Below, one piece after another: positions 1 through 4,699 of a stretch of DNA of 5,167 nucleotides. The stretch covers positions 1 through 5,167 of the forward strand of contig CANKOT010000162.1 of NCBI GenBank assembly GCA_947484245.1, in the 5' to 3' direction. A model generated the notes under the pieces. The model did no database searches, was not told where the DNA came from, and saw only the letters and a program-made list of their open reading frames with translations. Numbering within the stretch: the stretch's first letter is position 1; every line of letters starts with the position of its first letter. A program made the position numbers and the translations under genes. This DNA comes from Comamonadaceae bacterium (GTDB lineage Bacteria > Pseudomonadota > Gammaproteobacteria > Burkholderiales > Burkholderiaceae).

Positions 1-47
1 ATATCTTGAGCCACTGAAGGCTTCTCTGCAATTACCAATGTTTTCAT
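1..47 (-). CDS. topB: DNA topoisomerase III, N-terminal fragment (runs off the left edge)
   Basis: Reading the minus strand from the ATG at 47-45 gives MKTLVIAEKPSVAQD, then the window ends. The hydrophobic strand followed by AEKPS matches the opening of the TOPRIM domain of type IA topoisomerases of the TopB class. In that family the glutamate of AEKPS (residue 8 here) is a catalytic acid. The enzyme relaxes negative supercoils and decatenates DNA in the cytoplasm. Only 15 codons are visible, so the call rests on this one motif, but it is highly characteristic. An in-frame TTG at 56-54 is an alternative start. No clear Shine-Dalgarno sequence precedes the ATG. The gene is divergent from the SET-domain gene, with start codons about 100 bases apart. 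Other TOPRIM proteins are a less likely alternative. Confidence 0.82.
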   Translation of the reverse strand, partial: MKTLVIAEKPSVAQD

Positions 48-51
48 CTCA

Positions 52-57
52 TACAAT
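52..57 (+). promoter_or_regulatory. possible -10 box for the SET-domain gene
   Basis: TACAAT matches the sigma-70 -10 consensus at five of six bases. I see no convincing -35 hexamer at 16-18 bases upstream, so this is weak. If used, transcription would start near 64 and the alternating tract would lie in the 5' leader of the SET gene. Confidence 0.2.
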
Positions 58-64
58 CCGGTCT

Positions 65-122
65 CGCGTGCGCGCATGCGCACGTGTACACACACGGGCA
101 CGCGCACACGCGCGCCCACATG
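65..122. other. alternating pyrimidine-purine (Z-DNA-prone) tract between divergent genes
   Basis: From 65 to 122 the sequence alternates pyrimidine and purine, mostly CG, CA and TG steps, with only two breaks (G at 97, C at 116). The first 32 bases (65-96) are unbroken. Short palindromes lie inside it: GCGCATGCGC at 72-81, CACGTG at 81-86 and GTGTACAC at 84-91. GCACGCG at 98-104 can also pair with CGCGTGC at 65-71. Such tracts are known to flip to left-handed Z-DNA under negative supercoiling. The tract fills most of the space between the topB and SET start codons and encodes nothing convincing. Confidence 0.8.
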
Positions 123-127
123 TTTTC

Positions 128-157
128 ACAATAACAAATTTTTCACGCTGTGGTCAA
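128..157 (-). promoter_or_regulatory. possible topB promoter
   Basis: On the minus strand, TTGACC (157-152, five of six bases of the -35 consensus) is followed after 18 bases by TATTGT (133-128, four of six bases of the -10 consensus). It points toward topB. It would start transcription near 121, so the alternating tract would be in the topB leader. The -35 element overlaps the GTG start of the SET gene. This is a pattern match only. Confidence 0.3.
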
Positions 158-776
158 AAATAATCTCACGTCGACAAAATCGACTTCAAAGCCTGCCAGC
201 AAGCCTAATGCCAAAACAAAGGCGTTACCGGCGTCAGGCCGCCGAGTGCAAGTTCGCCGCTCAGGCGTCCACGGCAAAGGTGTGTTCGCCTTGCAAGACC
301 TTGCCGAAGGCGAGACCTTGTTTGAATATGTCGGTGAAGTGATCAGCTGGGACGAGGCGCAAGACCGCCACCCCCACGATCCGTCCGATCCCAATCACAC
401 CTTCTATTTCCATGTGAATGAAGACCGGGTGATTGACGCCCTGCACGGCGGCAACTCCTCGCGTTGGATCAACCACAGCTGCAACCCCAACTGTGAAGCC
501 GATGAAGACAACGACCGCATCTACATCAAAGCCCTGCGCAACATCAAGGCTGGTGAAGAGCTTAATTACGACTACGGCTTGATCATTGACGAGCCCTACA
601 CGCCCAAATTGAAAGCGGAGTACCCTTGCTGGTGTGGCAGTCCCAGTTGCCGCAAAACATTGTTGGCGCCCAAGCGCAGGCCCGCAACGCCCAAAATTCC
701 CAGCCAAATCAAAAAGATTGAGAAGAAAATCAAGAAGCTCAAAAAAGAGCTGAAACAAGTCAAAAAGAAAACTTGA
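150..776 (+). CDS. SET-domain protein-lysine N-methyltransferase with basic coiled-coil tail
   Basis: SET enzymes transfer methyl groups from S-adenosylmethionine to lysine side chains of proteins. The 208-residue product has three parts. Residues 1-32 are a Lys/Ser/Thr/Ala-rich low-complexity leader. The SET domain (about 33-145) carries SGVHGKGVF (38-46), the cofactor and active-site motif NHSCNPNC (108-115) and ELNYDYG (137-143) with the catalytic-type tyrosine. A post-SET Cys cluster (C160, C162, C167) can bind zinc together with C115. The tail (172-208) is lysine-rich, with hydrophobic residues at 183, 187, 190, 194, 197, 201 and 204, the a/d spacing of a coiled coil. The GTG start is chosen because an in-frame stop lies at 132-134 and the next start, the GTG at 246 (V33), would cut at the domain edge. 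No Shine-Dalgarno sequence is evident. All key motifs are present, so the enzyme is probably active. The substrate cannot be read from sequence; a basic DNA-associated protein would fit the charged tails. Confidence 0.93.
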   Translation: MVKNNLTSTKSTSKPASKPNAKTKALPASGRRVQVRRSGVHGKGVFALQDLAEGETLFEYVGEVISWDEAQDRHPHDPSDPNHTFYFHVNEDRVIDALHGGNSSRWINHSCNPNCEADEDNDRIYIKALRNIKAGEELNYDYGLIIDEPYTPKLKAEYPCWCGSPSCRKTLLAPKRRPATPKIPSQIKKIEKKIKKLKKELKQVKKKT

Positions 777-806
777 GAAACTCTGGCTTGAACGCCATTT
801 ATTGAT

Positions 807-811
807 AAAGG
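807..811 (+). promoter_or_regulatory. ribosome binding site fixing the TTG start of birA
   Basis: AAAGG sits six bases before the TTG at 818. It supports this rare start codon over the first in-frame ATG, which lies at residue 42, inside the catalytic domain. Confidence 0.6.
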
Positions 812-817
812 TCAAAC

Positions 818-1585
818 TTGAGCGATTGGACACCTGTTCACCGCTGGCCAGCTGAAGCCATTTGGGAGGCGGTCGTGCCGAAATTGCCTGGCTTTGGCAT
901 TGAAATTTTGCCGGAAATAGATTCCAGCAATACCGAACTCATGCGGCGAGCCAGAGCCGGGCGGCATGAACCCATCTTGCTGGTGGCTGAGCGCCAAACA
1001 GCTGGCCGCGGCCGACAAGGCCGCACGTGGGCTGGCGAGCTCGGTGATGCACTCACCTTTTCAATTGGACTTCCCTTTAAACCCAGCAATTGGTCAGGAC
1101 TGTCATTGGCCGTGGGACTGAGCTTGGCCGAATCGCTGGGGCCCGAAGTTCAATTGAAATGGCCTAACGATTTGTGGTGCCATCAACGAAAGCTTGGTGG
1201 CATCTTGGTTGAAGCTGCCAGCCAAGGCGGCCAAAGCTATGTGGTGGTTGGTGTGGGCTTGAACATCCGCTTACCCGTCGAGCGCAACCTGAGAACGCCC
1301 GCCGCTTCAATCGACGAGTTTTGGGAAGGCGTTAGCGCGCCAGCCGCGCTTGAGCGCATCACGCAGCCCTTGATTGCCTCTATTCTCAAGTTTGAAACAC
1401 ACGGCTTTGCAGAGTTGCAAGCTCGCTTCAATGCACGCGACGCCATCAAAGGGCTTGAAGTGACAAGCAGTGAGGGGCACCAAGGCAAGTGCGAGGGCGT
1501 TGATTCAGAAGGCGTGCTGCAAATTCAAACACCCCAAGGCTTGGTCAAAATCAACAGCGCAGAAGTCAGTGTTCGGCCTGTATGA
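818..1585 (+). CDS. birA: biotin--[acetyl-CoA-carboxylase] ligase, monofunctional (no DNA-binding domain)
   Basis: The enzyme makes biotinyl-AMP from biotin and ATP and attaches biotin to the carrier lysine of acetyl-CoA carboxylase (AccB), needed for fatty acid synthesis in the cytoplasm. The catalytic-core motifs appear in order: DSSNTEL (35-41), the nucleotide-binding loop GRGRQGR (63-69, within AERQTAGRGRQGRTW), KWPNDLW (114-120), KLGGILVE (125-132, with the lysine matching E. coli K183) and VGVGLNI (144-150). A small C-terminal SH3-like domain fills about 209-255. At 255 residues it lacks the N-terminal winged helix of the 321-residue E. coli repressor, so it should not regulate biotin genes by itself. 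It starts 41 bases after the SET gene with no terminator seen between them. Its stop codon overlaps the next start as ATGA, implying coupled translation. Confidence 0.95.
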   Translation: MSDWTPVHRWPAEAIWEAVVPKLPGFGIEILPEIDSSNTELMRRARAGRHEPILLVAERQTAGRGRQGRTWAGELGDALTFSIGLPFKPSNWSGLSLAVGLSLAESLGPEVQLKWPNDLWCHQRKLGGILVEAASQGGQSYVVVGVGLNIRLPVERNLRTPAASIDEFWEGVSAPAALERITQPLIASILKFETHGFAELQARFNARDAIKGLEVTSSEGHQGKCEGVDSEGVLQIQTPQGLVKINSAEVSVRPV

Positions 1586-1764
1586 AACATCTGAAGCTGC
1601 GCTGGCTAATACTGGTTTTGATGGTCCTGAACGGCCTTTTCTACATTTGGCAAGAAGGCGCCTTCAAGGCTTGGGGTTGGGCGCCGCCTAGCGCACGCGA
1701 GCCTGAACGGCCCCTGCAACAAATCAATCCCGACCACGTTGAAATCACAAGGAAAACATCATGA
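1582..1764 (+). CDS. small single-pass membrane protein of unknown function
   Basis: The product is 60 residues. Basic residues (MKHLKLR) precede one hydrophobic segment at about 8-22 (LILVLMVLNGLFYI core), followed by WQEGAFKAWGW and a proline/charge-rich tail ending near residue 60. It could be an inner-membrane anchor with its tail in the periplasm, or an uncleaved signal peptide. I know of no function. From memory, the pattern (hydrophobic start, W.QG..A.G.AP, EP.R..QQI.P) resembles the N-terminal part of longer proteins found near birA in Burkholderiales, some with a C-terminal SPOR domain. This copy ends before any such domain and may be a short form; that link is inference. ATGA overlaps at both ends with birA and gst, plus in-frame hydrophobicity, argue that it is a real gene. 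It has no good ribosome binding site of its own, so coupling to birA is likely. Confidence 0.75.
   Translation: MKHLKLRWLILVLMVLNGLFYIWQEGAFKAWGWAPPSAREPERPLQQINPDHVEITRKTS
1749..1753 (+). promoter_or_regulatory. ribosome binding site of the glutathione transferase gene
   Basis: AAGGA lies seven bases before the ATG at 1761, inside the end of the upstream small gene. It supports this start and allows translation beyond simple coupling. Confidence 0.6.
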
Positions 1765-2411
1765 GTTTGAAGCTTTATTTTTCGCCAGGTGCCTGCTCTT
1801 TTGTGCCACACAGCCTGTTACAACTGACGGGTGAAAGCTTTGAGCCCATCATGGTCAAGCTGCACAAAGGTGAACAACACGGTGACGAGTACAAGGCGAT
1901 CAACCCGCGAGGTCAAGTGCCCGTGCTAGTCGACAATGACCAAGTGATTACCCAAATTCTGGCCATCATTTTGTACCTTGATCAAAAGTTTCCAGCGTGC
2001 CAGTTTTTACCCAGTGAGCCCGTTGCACGCGCCAAGGCGATTGAAACTTTGGCATGGATGAACAACACCATTCATCCCACCTTCACACACATTTTCATGC
2101 CGCACAAATTCAGCGATCAGGCAGACGTGCAAGCCAATCTGAAAGTGTTCAACACCCAACTCTACAAAGGCCTGTTATCTGAGCTAGATACCTTGGTGCA
2201 ATCGTCAACATCGCACTGGCTGTTTGGCGACAACATCGGGCCTGTCGATGCTTATGCGTTAACGCTCACTCGGTGGGGCTCGATTGCCGGCATCGACCCA
2301 AGCACTTACCCTGCATTGTGGGCACATGTGCAAAAAATGTCTGCCGACAAGGCTGTCAGCGCGGTCATTGAGCGCGAGCGACTTCAACTGAACTTGTACA
2401 AGCCGGGTTAA
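1761..2411 (+). CDS. glutathione S-transferase family protein (bacterial beta-like)
   Basis: The 216-residue length is typical of cytosolic glutathione transferases, which conjugate glutathione to electrophiles or act as thiol transferases. The N-terminal thioredoxin-fold domain (about 1-78) opens with LYFSPGACSFVPH (5-17). In beta-class enzymes the cysteine of SPGACS (C12 here) is the catalytic thiol. The cis-proline site is GQVPVL (51-56). An all-helical domain fills about 86-210, with the helix containing GPVDAYALT (160-168) in the place of the usual N-capping box. Two positions differ from the common pattern. The usual Glu/Gln-Ser/Thr that holds the glutathione gamma-glutamyl group reads TQILAI (64-69), with Ile in place of Ser/Thr. 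The N-cap Ser/Thr is Gly160. The physiological substrate is unknown. It is the last gene of the plus-strand block, and its stop overlaps the convergent kinase stop. Confidence 0.9.
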   Translation: MSLKLYFSPGACSFVPHSLLQLTGESFEPIMVKLHKGEQHGDEYKAINPRGQVPVLVDNDQVITQILAIILYLDQKFPACQFLPSEPVARAKAIETLAWMNNTIHPTFTHIFMPHKFSDQADVQANLKVFNTQLYKGLLSELDTLVQSSTSHWLFGDNIGPVDAYALTLTRWGSIAGIDPSTYPALWAHVQKMSADKAVSAVIERERLQLNLYKPG

Positions 2412-3886
2412 TCTGCTGGCGCAAATCGGATGGTGAAGCAAGCACCCGGCAATGCTAGGCCTGGGTGAGCTACCTCTACAGTCACGCTGGCGCCGTGGCG
2501 TTGCGCAATTTCTCGCACAATGGGCAAGCCCAAGCCCGAGCCATCCACGTTGCTGCCAAGCGCTCGGTAAAAGGGCTCAAAGACGCGCTCCCTTTCTGCC
2601 GCAGCAATACCTGGGCCGTTGTCTTCAACTTGCACGGCAAGTGCTTGGCTATAAGGGTCAACAAGCAAACGAACGGTGATGATGCCCATTCTTTCAGGCG
2701 TGCTTGGCGTGTAATGAATGGCGTTATCCACCAAGTTGCGAATCATTTCTTTGAGCAAGGTTGGATTGCCCTGCAATTTCAAAAATTTGCGTTTCTTTTC
2801 TGTATCAACGCCGTCATAGCCCAGGTCAATGCCCTTGTCCATGGCATGGGGCAATGAGTCGTTGAGCACTTCACTGATCAAAGCCTCCATGTCACAGGTT
2901 TGAAAATCAATGGCGCCACCGCCCTCTGCGCGCGCCAATGACAAGAGTTGATTCACGGTGTGGGTTGCTTGTACGCTTGCGCGTCCAATTTGTTTGAGCG
3001 ATTGTTTTAACTCTTCTTCTCCCGCATCTTTTCTTTGCGCCAGATCGGCTTGCATTCGCAGGCCTGCCAGCGGCGTTTTCAATTGATGCGCTGCGTCAGC
3101 CAAGAATCTTTTTTGTGTGCCGATTGAATCTTTCAACCGTCGCAGCAAATCATTGACGGAAGACACCAACGGTGCCACTTCAAGTGGCACCGTTTTCTCA
3201 TCCAATGGACTGAGGTCATCTGATTTTCTGGCGCGAATACGCTCTTCCAATTCAGACAAAGGCTTGATGCCGCGAACCAAGGCCAACCACACCAGCAACA
3301 CCGCCAAGGGCAAAATTGCAAACTGCGGGAGCATCACACCCTTGATAATTTCAGTTGCCAACACAGATCTTTTTTCTCGCGTTTCGGCCACTTGAACCAA
3401 CACCGGTCCTGTTTTGGATGGCGATTTATCAAGCGTCAACTGAACCCAGGTGTAAGCCACTCGCACTTCAAGGCCGCGCATTTCATCGTCGCGAATTTTG
3501 ACTTCGAAAATGTCCAGTTTTTCGTCTTCTTGCGGCAACGGCAGATCTCGATCACCGCCCAACAACTCATTGAGGGGTCCAATCACTTGGTAGTACACCA
3601 AGTCTGCATCATCCGCTCGCAGCAGTTCACTGGCTGGTTGCGGTAAGTTAAATTGGATGCCTTGTTGATCAGGGCTTAACTTCACCAACTGCGCAAGCAC
3701 CTGGACGTTGTAAACCAAGGCTCGATCAAACGGTTTGTTGGCAAGGCCTTGGGCCACCAACCAAGTGAGCGCCAAACTCACAGGCCACAGCAAGAGCAAA
3801 GGGGTGAGCATCCAATCCAAAATTTCGCCAAACAACGAGCGTTGCTCGCGGCGAAAAAAGGACAGCTGCCAGTTTTTACGGTTCAT
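2408..3886 (-). CDS. sensor histidine kinase, TctE-like (2CSK_N-type sensor region)
   Basis: This 492-residue inner-membrane kinase should autophosphorylate and pass phosphate to the response regulator encoded just upstream. Order of parts: cytoplasmic N-terminus; membrane helix at about 28-48; periplasmic sensor region at about 49-183 (FDRAL, DLVYYQVIGP and a GDRDLPLP motif, as in the TctE N-terminal domain); second helix at about 184-205; HAMP-like linker to about 250; dimerisation box FLADAAHQLKTPLAGL (261-276) with the phospho-histidine H267; N box NLVDNAIHYTP (384-394); G1 VEDNGPGI (420-427); F box FEPFYR (436-441); G2 GSGLGLPIV (449-457). All catalytic motifs look intact. TctE kinases are known to control tricarboxylate uptake, but many relatives sense other organic acids or are unassigned, so the ligand is open. 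The ATG at 3886 lies 24 bases after the regulator stop, with only a weak GGTG before it. The pair is surely one operon. Confidence 0.95.
   Translation of the reverse strand: MNRKNWQLSFFRREQRSLFGEILDWMLTPLLLLWPVSLALTWLVAQGLANKPFDRALVYNVQVLAQLVKLSPDQQGIQFNLPQPASELLRADDADLVYYQVIGPLNELLGGDRDLPLPQEDEKLDIFEVKIRDDEMRGLEVRVAYTWVQLTLDKSPSKTGPVLVQVAETREKRSVLATEIIKGVMLPQFAILPLAVLLVWLALVRGIKPLSELEERIRARKSDDLSPLDEKTVPLEVAPLVSSVNDLLRRLKDSIGTQKRFLADAAHQLKTPLAGLRMQADLAQRKDAGEEELKQSLKQIGRASVQATHTVNQLLSLARAEGGGAIDFQTCDMEALISEVLNDSLPHAMDKGIDLGYDGVDTEKKRKFLKLQGNPTLLKEMIRNLVDNAIHYTPSTPERMGIITVRLLVDPYSQALAVQVEDNGPGIAAAERERVFEPFYRALGSNVDGSGLGLPIVREIAQRHGASVTVEVAHPGLALPGACFTIRFAPAD
3168..3194. repeat. perfect 13-base inverted repeat inside the kinase gene, terminator-like on the plus strand
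   Basis: AACGGTGCCACTT (3168-3180) and AAGTGGCACCGTT (3182-3194) are exact reverse complements around a single C at 3181. As RNA this gives about an 11-pair stem with a five-base loop. On the plus strand it runs straight into TTTTCT (3193-3198), like a rho-independent terminator; on the coding (minus) strand no U run follows. It spans kinase codons 231-240 (KTVPLEVAPL) in the HAMP-like linker. The repeat is certain; the terminator role is a guess. Confidence 0.7.
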
Positions 3887-3910
3887 TCACCAACGCAATT
3901 CACAGCACCG

Positions 3911-4585
3911 TTAGCCTGGAATTTTTTCTAGGCAATAACCCAATCCACGCACCGTTGCAATGCGGATCGGGCCCTTCTCAATTTTCTTGCGCAAGCGATG
4001 GATGTAGACCTCAATGGCGTTGTTGCTTACCTCTTCGCCCCACTCGCACAGACGCTCCACCAGTTGGTCTTTGCTCACCAAACGGCCTGTGCGTTGCAGC
4101 AGGACTTCGAGCAAACCCAGTTCGCGCGCAGACAGCTCCACCATCTTGCCGTCAATGGTGGCCACACGACCTGATTGGTCATAAATTAAAGGACCATGCT
4201 TGATTTGCGACGTTGCGCCGCCCATGCCGCGACGTGTCAGCGCACGGACACGCGCTTCTAGTTCTTGCAGGCTGAAAGGCTTGGCCATGTAATCGTCCGC
4301 ACCGTAATCCAAGCCTTTGACGCGCTCTTCAACGCTGTCGGCCGCGGTGAGAATGAGAACGGGCAATGTAGAGCCGCGCGAGCGCAGCTTTTTCAAGACT
4401 TCAAGGCCATGCATTTTGGGCAAACCCAAATCCAAAATGAGCAAGTCAAATTCATTGTTGGTCATCAGTGCCGCGTCGGCCTCTGAGCCACTGGCCACAT
4501 GGTCGACTGCAGCACCGCTGCTTCGCAAAGTACGCAACAAGCCATCGGCCAAGACCTGATCGTCTTCTGCAATCAAAATGCGCAT
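3911..4585 (-). CDS. OmpR/PhoB-family response regulator, TctD-like
   Basis: The 224-residue DNA-binding regulator pairs with the kinase downstream. Its receiver domain (1-115) has the acidic pair in IAEDD (D8, D9), the phospho-acceptor D52 in ILDLGLP, T80 in LILTA and K102 in AKPFS. A winged-helix DNA-binding domain follows at about 130-222, with LSARELGLLEVLLQ (151-164), the recognition-helix region NNAIEVYIHRLRKKI (188-202) and the closing hairpin RIATVRGLGYCL (208-219). The start is placed at the ATG at 4585 because MRILIAEDD is the family's usual opening and AGGAG lies five bases before it. A longer reading from 4645 would add 20 untypical residues and cover the ribosome binding site. 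It likely activates genes for organic-acid uptake if truly TctD-like. Its own operon may also be a target, given the repeats upstream. Confidence 0.95.
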   Translation of the reverse strand: MRILIAEDDQVLADGLLRTLRSSGAAVDHVASGSEADAALMTNNEFDLLILDLGLPKMHGLEVLKKLRSRGSTLPVLILTAADSVEERVKGLDYGADDYMAKPFSLQELEARVRALTRRGMGGATSQIKHGPLIYDQSGRVATIDGKMVELSARELGLLEVLLQRTGRLVSKDQLVERLCEWGEEVSNNAIEVYIHRLRKKIEKGPIRIATVRGLGYCLEKIPG

Positions 4586-4590
4586 TTTGT

Positions 4591-4595
4591 CTCCT
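4591..4595 (-). promoter_or_regulatory. strong ribosome binding site of the response regulator gene
   Basis: On the minus strand AGGAG (part of GCAGGAGAC) lies five bases before the ATG at 4585. It decides the start against upstream in-frame codons. Confidence 0.75.
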
Positions 4596-4602
4596 GCTTT
4601 TT

Positions 4603-4615
4603 GCCGTGCAACGGC
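4603..4615 (-). other. small hairpin in the leader of the response regulator mRNA
   Basis: GCCGT and ACGGC are exact inverted repeats around a three-base loop, ending seven bases before the ribosome binding site. On the minus strand the hairpin is followed by a run of A, not T, so it is not a terminator. It could tune ribosome access; that is speculative. The stem is only five pairs. Confidence 0.35.
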
Positions 4616-4645
4616 TTTGAAAAGCCTGTTGGGGTTTGTGGGCAA

Positions 4646-4676
4646 TTTTAGGCGACTATGGCGACTCTGGGTCGAA
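4646..4676 (-). promoter_or_regulatory. possible promoter and operator repeats upstream of the response regulator
   Basis: On the minus strand TAAAAT (4651-4646) matches the -10 consensus at five of six bases. It would start transcription about 50 bases before the ATG. Directly upstream stand two tandem 9-base units, AGAGTCGCC (4669-4661) and ATAGTCGCC (4660-4652), with a looser third, TTCGACC, just beyond. These occupy the -35 region, where I see no good hexamer (the best is TCGACC at 19 bases). OmpR-family regulators are known to bind direct repeats and to compensate for poor -35 boxes, so autoregulation is plausible but unproven. Confidence 0.35.
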
Positions 4677-4699
4677 TCTTTGCGAGAGGTCTGCTTGGC

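Noticed and set aside
76..342. Open frame starting in the alternating tract, on the plus strand
   Set aside because: Its Arg/Thr/His-rich start simply reads the CA/CG repeats, and the rest overlaps the SET gene in another frame. No protein-like pattern was seen.
261..833. 190-residue minus-strand open frame opposite the SET gene
   Set aside because: It is an antisense shadow of a well-supported gene; its Phe/Leu-rich start mirrors the Lys-rich tail codons of the SET gene.
1004..1013. GGCCGCGGCC palindrome in birA
   Set aside because: It falls on the Gly/Arg codons of the conserved GRGRQGR loop and is explained by coding.
2402..2450. Inverted repeat GCCGGGT/ACCCGGC across the convergent stops as a bidirectional terminator
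   Set aside because: Only seven pairs with a 35-base loop and no T run on either side, so not called a terminator.
3585..3603. Seven-base hairpin ACTTGGT/ACCAAGT inside the kinase gene
   Set aside because: Short, within coding sequence and without a T run; expected by chance at this length.
3912..3934. Imperfect hairpin at the end of the response regulator gene, before the kinase start
   Set aside because: The stem has an A-C mismatch on the transcribed strand and no following T run. The two genes are only 24 bases apart, so termination here is unlikely.
4586..4645. Longer response regulator start at 4645, adding 20 residues
   Set aside because: The added residues do not look like a receiver domain and would bury a strong ribosome binding site that precedes the standard MRILIAEDD start.
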